Origin: an uncultured Rikenellaceae bacterium
Lineage (GTDB): Bacteria; Bacteroidota; Bacteroidia; Bacteroidales; Rikenellaceae
Reading direction: 5' to 3'
Length of the DNA: 13,248 nucleotides
NCBI GenBank assembly: GCA_904501625.1
Contig: CAJGBR010000044.1
Location: forward strand, 1-13,248
Part shown: positions 5,880 through 11,974 of the stretch, one piece after another
Numbering within the stretch: the stretch's first letter is position 1
How the letters are laid out: each line of letters opens with the position of its first letter
Notes under the pieces: generated by a model
Databases searched by the model: none
Told to the model about the DNA's origin: nothing
Seen by the model: the letters and a program-made list of their open reading frames with translations, nothing else
Translations under genes and position numbers: made by a program

Positions 5880-6626
5880 ATGAACGACGTATTACCTTTA
5901 ATAGAGCTGCGTGATGTGGCAATATATCATAGTCAGGACGTTTTCAAATCTGCTCGATACGGAGATAGCGATCCTGATAATGATATGATTCTTAGTGATG
6001 TAAACTTGACTATCAATCGTGGCGAACTGGTTTTCCTTATTGGTAAGGTGGGAAGTGGTAAATCATCATTGCTCAGAGTATTATATGGCGAAGTGCCCCT
6101 GACTCACGGTGAAGGTCGTGTTGCTGGGGTAAATTTGAACAGACTGAAACAAAAACAGATACCATATCTAAGACGAAAACTCGGTGTCGTATTTCAGGAT
6201 TTTCAGTTGCTGTATGATCGAAACGTATATGAAAATCTGAGATTTGTTCTCAAGGCAACGGGCTGGAAAGATGAAACTCAAATTGAACAACGAATCAAAG
6301 AATTGCTCCACCACGTAGATCTTACCCATAAAATACATAAAATGCCATACCAACTCAGCGGAGGTCAACAACAACGCTTGTGTATTGCCAGAGCATTACT
6401 TAATAGTCCAGAAATAATTCTCGCCGATGAACCTACAGGAAACCTCGACCCGGCATCTGCCCGTGAAGTAATGGATCTATTTGCAGGAATCCGCGATATG
6501 GGATGTGCCGTCGTCATTGCTACGCACAATGTTGCTAATCTGAAGAACTATGAATCACGTGCTCTCAGATTCGATTCAGGTCATATCGAAGAACTCGATT
6601 TAAACCTAATTTTCGGCAAAAAATAG
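5880..6626 (+). CDS. ftsE: Cell-division ABC ATPase FtsE
   Basis: FtsE is the ATPase half of FtsEX, which works at the division site to activate cell-wall hydrolases. All ATPase motifs are intact in 248 residues: Walker A GKVGSGKS (55-62), Q-loop Q106 in VVFQDFQLL, signature LSGGQQQR (159-166), Walker B ILADEP with E184, D-loop GNLD, and switch H216 in ATHN. VVFQDFQLL and ADEPTGNLD are typical of FtsE and the related LolD/MacB group. LolD is the main alternative, but the KVGSGKSS form and the absence of a lipoprotein-release permease favour FtsE. A roughly 18-residue stretch (19-36, rich in Asp and Ser) sits between the first strand and the core. No ftsX is adjacent; from memory, Bacteroidota usually keep ftsX elsewhere. 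Confidence 0.87.
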   Translation: MNDVLPLIELRDVAIYHSQDVFKSARYGDSDPDNDMILSDVNLTINRGELVFLIGKVGSGKSSLLRVLYGEVPLTHGEGRVAGVNLNRLKQKQIPYLRRKLGVVFQDFQLLYDRNVYENLRFVLKATGWKDETQIEQRIKELLHHVDLTHKIHKMPYQLSGGQQQRLCIARALLNSPEIILADEPTGNLDPASAREVMDLFAGIRDMGCAVVIATHNVANLKNYESRALRFDSGHIEELDLNLIFGKK

Positions 6627-6657
6627 TTGCTGATTTTCTTTAAAAAATGTATCTTTG
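6626..6657 (+). promoter_or_regulatory. Bacteroidota promoter for gyrB
   Basis: GTTG (6626-6629), 20-bp spacer, -7 box TATCTTTG (6650-6657). Transcription should start near 6664, with about 22 nt before the gyrB ATG. The -33 box begins on the last base of the ftsE stop codon. Confidence 0.8.
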
Positions 6658-6686
6658 CAAGTAAATAAATAGTCCGATAAAATATT

Positions 6687-8639
6687 ATGAATGAATTGGA
6701 AAAAGATGTGAATGTTGCTGAAGAGTATTCAGCATCGAGCATTCAGGTGTTGGAGGGATTGGAGGCTGTACGTAAGCGTCCAGCTATGTATATTGGGGAT
6801 ATTGGTGTCAGAGGGCTACACCACTTGGTATACGAAGTAGTCGACAACTCTATTGACGAGGCATTGGCCGGATTCTGTACCAACATTGAGGTTATTATCA
6901 ATGAAGATAATTCAATTACAGTTCAAGATAATGGACGTGGTATTCCGACTGATTACCACGAAAAAGAGGGTAAATCTGCCCTCGAAGTCGTTTTGACCGT
7001 ACTGCACGCCGGAGGTAAATTCAATAAGAGTAGTTACAAAGTATCTGGCGGTCTGCACGGGGTAGGGGTATCTTGTGTGAATGCACTCTCGAAAATGCTC
7101 GAAGCTGAGATTCATCGTAATGGACAGGTTTTTGTTCAACACTACTCGCGTGGTGCAGCACTTGAAGATGTCAAAATTGTCGGACAAAGTGACAAAACAG
7201 GAACCAAAATTACATTCCTTCCTGATGATACAATTTTCACTGTTACGGAATACGATTTCGAAACATTGGCAACGCGTCTGCGTGAACTAGCATTCCTGAA
7301 TAAGGGAATCCACCTCGACTTGCTTGACAAACGTAGCATAAATGAAAAGGGTGACTATCGTCATGAACACTACTATTCAGAAACTGGTCTTTACGAATTC
7401 GTTCAATTCCTGGACGAAAATCGTGAAAAAATCACCGAAAATATAATCTACATTGAGGGGGAAAAAGATGGTGTACCCGTTGAAATTGCATTGCAATACA
7501 ATTCAGGTTATACAGAAAATGTACACTCGTATGTAAACAATATCAACACAATTGAAGGAGGTACCCACCTGACAGGTTTTAGAAGAGCTCTGACTCGTGT
7601 GTTGAAAAAATATGCAGATGATTCAGGTTTACTAACCAAGGCAAAAGTCGAAATTAACGGTGATGATTTTCGTGAAGGTCTTACTGCTGTAATATCTGTC
7701 AAGGTATCAGAACCTCAATTTGAGGGTCAGACTAAAACTAAACTCGGAAACAATGAAGTTATTAGTGCCGTTGATGGAGTAATCTCTTCGGCCTTGGTCA
7801 ACTATCTCGAGGAAAATCCTAAAGATGCCAAAACAATTGTCAATAAGGTTATTCTGGCAGCTCAGGCTCGAATTGCTGCTCGCAAAGCTCGCGAAAGTGT
7901 TCAGCGTAAAACAGTTCTGTCTGGTGTAGGATTGCCCGGTAAATTAGCCGACTGCTCATCTAGAGATATGGAACAAACAGAATTATTCCTTGTCGAAGGA
8001 GACTCTGCAGGTGGTACTGCAAAACAAGGTCGTTCACGTGAGTTTCAAGCAATTCTACCTCTGAGAGGTAAAATCTTGAACGTCGAAAAAGCAATGGAAC
8101 ATCGCGTTTTCGATAGTGATGAAATCAAAAATATATATAGTGCACTCGGTGTGAAAATCGGAACTGAAGAGGATAGCAAAGCTTTGGATCTCAGCAAACT
8201 GAGATACGGAAAAGTTATCATTATGACCGACGCCGATGTCGATGGTAGCCACATCGACACTCTGATTATGACATTCTTCTTCAGATATATGCAAGAACTG
8301 ATTAAAGATGGTCACTTGTATATTGCACGTGCACCTCTGTATTTAGTTTCGAAAGGTAACCATAAACGTTACTGCTGGGACGACAAAGAACGAGATGCAG
8401 CAATCGAAGAACTTGGCACAAAAGGTGTTGCAACTCAACGTTACAAAGGTCTTGGTGAGATGAATGCTGAGCAATTGTGGGATACAACAATGAATCCTCA
8501 AAACAGAATTCTAGAACAAGTGACTATCGAAAGTGGGGCTGAGGCTGACCGAATTTTCTCGATGTTGATGGGCGATGATGTTCCACCAAGAAGAGAGTTT
8601 ATCGAACAACACGCTAAAGATGCAAACATTGATGCATAA
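6687..8639 (+). CDS. gyrB: DNA gyrase subunit B
   Basis: GyrB is the ATPase/TOPRIM subunit that, with GyrA, adds negative supercoils to DNA. The GHKL domain has E50 in YEVVDNSIDEA (catalytic base), N54, D81 in DNGRGIP, and the lid HAGGKFNKSSYKVSGGLHG (108-126). QTKTKLG (348-354) supplies the transducer Lys contacting ATP. The TOPRIM domain has EGDSAGG (E437, D439) and the metal-binding DADVDGSH (D515, D517, D519). TQRYKGLGEMN (583-593) is near the C-terminus. At 650 residues it lacks the roughly 165-residue insertion of E. coli GyrB, as is usual outside Proteobacteria. ParE is the alternative; the LHAGGKFN and GLGEMN forms and the ending fit GyrB better. No gyrA is nearby. It is transcribed alone, from its own promoter to a terminator 9 nt after the stop. 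Confidence 0.95.
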   Translation: MNELEKDVNVAEEYSASSIQVLEGLEAVRKRPAMYIGDIGVRGLHHLVYEVVDNSIDEALAGFCTNIEVIINEDNSITVQDNGRGIPTDYHEKEGKSALEVVLTVLHAGGKFNKSSYKVSGGLHGVGVSCVNALSKMLEAEIHRNGQVFVQHYSRGAALEDVKIVGQSDKTGTKITFLPDDTIFTVTEYDFETLATRLRELAFLNKGIHLDLLDKRSINEKGDYRHEHYYSETGLYEFVQFLDENREKITENIIYIEGEKDGVPVEIALQYNSGYTENVHSYVNNINTIEGGTHLTGFRRALTRVLKKYADDSGLLTKAKVEINGDDFREGLTAVISVKVSEPQFEGQTKTKLGNNEVISAVDGVISSALVNYLEENPKDAKTIVNKVILAAQARIAARKARESVQRKTVLSGVGLPGKLADCSSRDMEQTELFLVEGDSAGGTAKQGRSREFQAILPLRGKILNVEKAMEHRVFDSDEIKNIYSALGVKIGTEEDSKALDLSKLRYGKVIIMTDADVDGSHIDTLIMTFFFRYMQELIKDGHLYIARAPLYLVSKGNHKRYCWDDKERDAAIEELGTKGVATQRYKGLGEMNAEQLWDTTMNPQNRILEQVTIESGAEADRIFSMLMGDDVPPRREFIEQHAKDANIDA

Positions 8640-8647
8640 CGATAACC

Positions 8648-8682
8648 AAAACAACTACGAGCCCTTGAGGCTCGTTTGTTTT
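8648..8682 (+). terminator. Terminator of gyrB
   Basis: A GC-rich 7-bp core, ACGAGCC (8657-8663) and GGCTCGT (8669-8675), with loop CTTGA. It is extended across a 2-nt bulge by AAAACAA (8648-8654) pairing with TTGTTTT (8676-8682), the latter giving the U-rich tail. Confidence 0.88.
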
Positions 8683-8702
8683 AATTATATGAAGTAATTA
8701 GT

Positions 8703-9548
8703 ATGAATTTTTTTTATCTGACAATATTTCTGATTTCGTTTTTGTGTAGTAGTTGTGGTGAGAATACAACCAAAGCTGAAATAAATAATATTACGGTGTC
8801 AATTTTACCACTTAAATATTTTGTTGAGCAAATTGGAGGTAATGACTTTAATGTCAATGTTATGGTTCCACCTGGAGCAAGTCCAGAAACCTTTGAACCG
8901 ACTACGACTCAAATGAAACAATTGGCAAATTCAAAAACATTCTTTACTCTGAATCTGTTGGAATTTGAAGTCGCATACTCAAAAATGATTCAACAAAATT
9001 TCAATGATGTCGATTATGTTGTATTAACCGATTCTCTAAAACTTATGAGACACAACCACAACTGCGAACATTCTCACGGAATAGATCCCCATATATGGTT
9101 GTCGTTTGAGAATTCAAAAATTCTAGCCAAACAGATTTCCAAGAGACTTTGTAAATTAAAACCTCAAAATAAACTCACTTATAATCAGAGAACTACAGAC
9201 CTTATTAGCAGAATTTGCGAGCTACAAGACTCCGCCTCAAAATACATCAAACCAGGAGAATCGTTTATTATTTACCACCCGTCGTTGTCATACCTGTCAG
9301 AAGAGTTAGGATTGAATCAGATTGCCGTTGAAGATGATGGCAAAGAACCTTCGGCAGCTAATATAAAATCATTGATTGATAGATCATTACAGGATTCAGT
9401 CAAAGTTGTACTATACCAAAAACAAATAGGGGAGTACGCAATCTATTCGATATCAGATGCTTTAGGCATCACTCCGACCGAATTCGACCCGTTAGCTTAC
9501 GATTGGGAAAACAATATGAAACAAATTATTAATCTATTAATGAGATAG
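8703..9548 (+). CDS. znuA: ZnuA/TroA-family metal-binding lipoprotein of an ABC transporter
   Basis: This captures a divalent metal (zinc or manganese) in the periplasm. The N-terminus is a lipoprotein signal: a hydrophobic run at residues 3-15, then CSSC with C18 as the lipidated cysteine; only one acidic residue closely follows it, so surface export is not indicated. Metal-site positions of the cluster A-I fold are readable: E62 in GASPETFEPT where most ZnuA/TroA proteins have His, H130 in DPHIW, H192 in YHPSL and D262 in EFDPLA. A short His-rich loop (RHNHNCEHSH, 116-125) precedes H130, as in zinc-type members. Length (281 aa) is normal. The ATPase gene starts 2 nt after the stop, so they form one operon. 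No consensus promoter is visible in the 20 nt after the gyrB terminator. Confidence 0.88.
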   Translation: MNFFYLTIFLISFLCSSCGENTTKAEINNITVSILPLKYFVEQIGGNDFNVNVMVPPGASPETFEPTTTQMKQLANSKTFFTLNLLEFEVAYSKMIQQNFNDVDYVVLTDSLKLMRHNHNCEHSHGIDPHIWLSFENSKILAKQISKRLCKLKPQNKLTYNQRTTDLISRICELQDSASKYIKPGESFIIYHPSLSYLSEELGLNQIAVEDDGKEPSAANIKSLIDRSLQDSVKVVLYQKQIGEYAIYSISDALGITPTEFDPLAYDWENNMKQIINLLMR

Positions 9549-9550
9549 TT

Positions 9551-10282
9551 ATGAAGTATGTTTCATTGCACGATGTCAATGTTTATTACAACAATAAAGC
9601 CATTTTGAATTCGGTAAATTTGGAGATTAGAAGTGATGATTTCATTGGTGTTATTGGTCCCAATGGAGGTGGAAAAACGACATTGATAAAGACAATTCTG
9701 AAAATGACGCAATATTCTGGTCTGGTTGACTACCATAAGGCTAATCTAAAAATAGGATATATGCCTCAGATTCAGCAATTTGACAAGACATTTCCGATAA
9801 CATTAAGAGATGTTGTTGTTTCTGGTTTGCAGTCTGAAAAAGGATTGTGGAAATCTTACACAAAACAAGACTTCAAAAGAGCTGATGCATTAATTGAGAT
9901 GACAGAAATCAAACATTTGATTAACAATGCAATAGGAGAGTTATCTGGAGGTGAATTTCAAAGGGTAATGTTGTGTCGATCGATTATAACTAATCCCGAA
10001 ATTTTAATCCTTGACGAACCTGCAAATTTTGTTGATAATAAATTTGAGAAAGAGCTTTATGAACTGCTCAAGGCCTTAAACGAAAAGATGGCAATTGTTA
10101 TGGTTTCTCATGACTTAGGAACAATTGCAAGTTACGTCAAATCATTTGTCTGTGTGAATCGTTCTGTTCATCACCATCAGTCAAACAAGATCACTCCTGA
10201 GCAGCTAAATTATTATGATTGTCCAATTCAACTGATCAGCCACGGTGAGATTCCTCATATCGTTTTAGAAAAACACAAGTAG
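9551..10282 (+). CDS. znuC: ZnuC/TroB-family metal ABC transporter ATPase
   Basis: The cytoplasmic ATPase that would power metal uptake for the adjacent binding lipoprotein. Motifs are complete: Walker A GPNGGGKTT (36-44, K42), Q-loop Q73 in YMPQ, signature LSGGEFQR (131-138), Walker B LILDEP with E156, a variant D-loop NFVD in place of SGVD, and switch H187 in VSHD. The C-terminus has VNRSVHHH and CPIQLISHGEIPH, close to other Bacteroidota metal-ABC ATPases. Length (243 aa) is normal. The permease (ZnuB/TroC) that must complete the transporter is not in the window: the next gene is on the other strand. Zinc versus manganese is not resolved by sequence. Confidence 0.88.
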   Translation: MKYVSLHDVNVYYNNKAILNSVNLEIRSDDFIGVIGPNGGGKTTLIKTILKMTQYSGLVDYHKANLKIGYMPQIQQFDKTFPITLRDVVVSGLQSEKGLWKSYTKQDFKRADALIEMTEIKHLINNAIGELSGGEFQRVMLCRSIITNPEILILDEPANFVDNKFEKELYELLKALNEKMAIVMVSHDLGTIASYVKSFVCVNRSVHHHQSNKITPEQLNYYDCPIQLISHGEIPHIVLEKHK

Positions 10283-10313
10283 AGTATTCGACTAAATTCA
10301 ATTTTACATAATA

Positions 10314-10330
10314 CAAATAAGGTTTATTTG
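10314..10330. terminator. Weak hairpin between convergent znuC and the XRE gene
   Basis: A 7-bp A/T stem, CAAATAA (10314-10320) and TTATTTG (10324-10330), with a 3-nt loop, lies between the two convergent stops. There is no clean U tract on either side, so terminator function is uncertain. Confidence 0.3.
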
Positions 10331-10339
10331 CAAATATAG

Positions 10340-10720
10340 TTATTCAGGTCGATATTCCACAAAAGATTTATCTGTATAGAACACAACAATTTTTTCGACC
10401 CTCTTTGCTGCTTGAGAATTTTTCTCACTAGAATCACAAGTCTGTTCTGAAATTTCTGTTATCATATTCGTATTAGTCGTAACCTCTACAGGCTTATGAA
10501 GAATATCTGACTCATTAATCATCTTTTCCTGACCATTAATCAACCATTTGGCATTGATATCAGGAAAGGTGGTGAGAATTTTCTGAATAAATTGTAAATT
10601 AGGATTATTCCTTCCGGCTAAAATATGTGACACAGTTGAAGGTTGTACATCTAACATTTTTGCCAAAGTTGACGCAGTTAGATTCTTATCAGACATTAAC
10701 AATTGTAAACGATTCTTCAT
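10340..10720 (-). CDS. XRE-family helix-turn-helix regulator
   Basis: A 126-residue DNA-binding protein. The N-terminal HTH covers about residues 4-60, with LTASTLAKMLDVQPSTVSHI as the helix-turn-helix (14-33) and GRNNPNL as the loop typical of XRE/Cro-type domains. The rest is a polar linker ending in KIVVFYTDKSFVEYRPE, a tail type seen on many Bacteroidota XRE proteins. The ATG at 10720 is chosen over an in-frame TTG at 10741. The TTG overlaps the -7 promoter box (10746-10739), so it cannot lie on the mRNA if that promoter is used. The leader is then about 12 nt. It converges on the metal ABC pair; whether it controls it is unknown. There is no toxin partner, so it is not an obvious antitoxin. 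Confidence 0.85.
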   Translation of the reverse strand: MKNRLQLLMSDKNLTASTLAKMLDVQPSTVSHILAGRNNPNLQFIQKILTTFPDINAKWLINGQEKMINESDILHKPVEVTTNTNMITEISEQTCDSSEKNSQAAKRVEKIVVFYTDKSFVEYRPE

Positions 10721-10738
10721 ATCATAATTACTTTGTGA

Positions 10739-10770
10739 CAAAGTTAAATAACTTTCCTCAGATTAACAAA
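10739..10770 (-). promoter_or_regulatory. Bacteroidota promoter for the XRE gene
   Basis: On the minus strand: TTTG (10770-10767), 20-bp spacer, -7 box TAACTTTG (10746-10739), a perfect consensus match. The predicted start near 10732 rules out the TTG at 10741 and supports the ATG at 10720. Confidence 0.82.
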
Positions 10771-11046
10771 TATATTAATTACAATATTTTTACAATATCT
10801 AAATCGTACAAATCTTCCATAAAAGCAATACCAATTAAGCAGTAATTAACCTCGGAACGACTAATCAACCAATTTCATAAATGAGAATTAAAAACACTTA
10901 AAAAATACTATCATTTTTATATAAACTTTTTATTTATATAATCAATATAAATACTTGTTTATCAATAAATTATATTAACAAAATCATATAAAATAAATAC
11001 TCATTTAAGCGATTTATATAAAATACACCGAAAATAATTGAATAAA
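10771..11046. other. AT-rich intergenic stretch with no gene
   Basis: Lies between the XRE promoter and the hit terminator. No coding frame or RNA gene is visible. The 9-mer TTATATAAA or its complement occurs three times: 10917-10925, 10933-10941 (the inverse, forming a dyad with the first) and 11013-11021. It is upstream of the XRE gene and could hold its operator. Confidence 0.5.
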
Positions 11047-11088
11047 AAAATTAGGTAAATCATCTAAATTGATGATTTACCTAATTTT
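11047..11088 (-). terminator. Terminator of the RelA/SpoT-hit operon
   Basis: An 18-bp perfect inverted repeat: left arm 11047-11064, right arm 11071-11088, loop TAAATT. Read on the minus strand it is followed by a further run of U from 11046. It starts 13 nt after the end of the hit gene. Confidence 0.9.
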
Positions 11089-11100
11089 AACAAGATTAAA

Positions 11101-11484
11101 CTACAATTTTATTTGCTCTGCAATTAATTTAAATTCATCTTCAGAGAGCTGTTGTTTAACCTTAAAATCAACATCTTTTTCTTCATTAATTGGAATCAGA
11201 TGGATATGTGCGTGCGGCACTTCGAGTCCCAATACAACCACTGCAACTCGTCTGCAACCCATTTTAGACTTTATTTGAGCAGCTACTTGTTTTGCAAAAA
11301 CCATCATTCTACCAAGTTTTTCATCATCGATATCAAACAAGTAATCCACCTCCTCTTTAGGAATTACAAGAGTGTGACCTTTTTGAATCGGATTAATGTC
11401 CAAAAACGCAAAGAATTCATCATTCTCTGCAACTTTATAGCAAGGGATCTCCCCCATTGCTATACGTGAAAATATCGTAGCCAT
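11101..11484 (-). CDS. HIT-family (histidine triad) nucleotide hydrolase
   Basis: HIT proteins of the HINT type hydrolyse nucleoside phosphoramidates and related adenylated compounds. The 127-residue product starts MATIFSRIAMGEIPCYKV, the usual HINT opening, has FLDINPIQKGHTLVIPK in the middle, and carries the catalytic triad PHAHIHLIP with H91, H93 and H95. Conserved GLEVPH leads into it. Length is normal for a bacterial single-domain HIT protein. It is last in the operon with the one-TM protein (11 nt upstream) and RelA/SpoT and is followed by a strong terminator. The physiological substrate is not known from sequence. Confidence 0.95.
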   Translation of the reverse strand: MATIFSRIAMGEIPCYKVAENDEFFAFLDINPIQKGHTLVIPKEEVDYLFDIDDEKLGRMMVFAKQVAAQIKSKMGCRRVAVVVLGLEVPHAHIHLIPINEEKDVDFKVKQQLSEDEFKLIAEQIKL

Positions 11485-11495
11485 AATATTATAGA

Positions 11496-11963
11496 TTAAA
11501 ATTCATCATACTTAGGTTTGAGAATTTCAGAGTAAATAACAGCTTTCCTCAGATCAAAATCCTCCAACACTTCATTACATTCCGAAACGTCAGATTGCCT
11601 AAACTCCTCAGGAAGCAACACCCTATCTTGCGGGCCTCCACCCTCTTCTATCACATTTGCAACCTTATGTGTACTTTTCTTTTTTGCTTTTGTAATCAAA
11701 TCCACCTCTCCCTTGTTTACAAATGTACCTTTGATATTTCCAAATGTATCTCTACGATTTGGCAAATTATCCAAATCGTAGGAAGTTTTTTGTTCATCAA
11801 CAACAGTTCTAACCTCTTCTGGTTTTACCTTTTGCACAGGCTTCCTGTTCTTAAGATCTTCTATTCGCTTTAAGTTTTTCTTCTTTCTGTTACGACTAAC
11901 GACCCAATCCAAAAGCACTAATGCCAAGGTTACTAACGTAAGTACAATATGTCCATCATTCAT
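11496..11963 (-). CDS. Unknown one-TM protein in the RelA/SpoT operon
   Basis: I do not recognise a named family. The 155-residue product has one N-terminal membrane helix (about 5-22, GHIVLTLVTLALVLLDWVV) followed by a strongly basic stretch RNRKKKNLKR, which predicts a short outer end and a cytoplasmic body. The body is polar and probably largely disordered (PVQKVKPEEV, TKAKKKSTHK). It ends in a likely helical segment EDFDLRKAVIYSEILKPKY. That DLRKAVIYSEIL ending resembles small membrane-anchored proteins I recall from Bacteroidales and may be a docking segment. It lies 11 nt after RelA/SpoT and 11 nt before the HIT gene, so the three are very likely cotranscribed. Confidence 0.8.
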   Translation of the reverse strand: MNDGHIVLTLVTLALVLLDWVVSRNRKKKNLKRIEDLKNRKPVQKVKPEEVRTVVDEQKTSYDLDNLPNRRDTFGNIKGTFVNKGEVDLITKAKKKSTHKVANVIEEGGGPQDRVLLPEEFRQSDVSECNEVLEDFDLRKAVIYSEILKPKYDEF

Positions 11964-11974
11964 AATCCAAACAA

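Noticed and set aside
10340..10720. XRE protein as the antitoxin of a toxin-antitoxin pair
   Set aside because: No small toxin gene is adjacent; the neighbours are an ABC ATPase on the other strand and an empty AT-rich stretch.
10721..10741. Seven extra N-terminal codons for the XRE gene from TTG
   Set aside because: The TTG overlaps the -7 box of a perfect promoter, so it should not be transcribed.
11152..11469. A 105-codon + strand frame
   Set aside because: Antisense to the HIT gene, whose catalytic triad and length are convincing.
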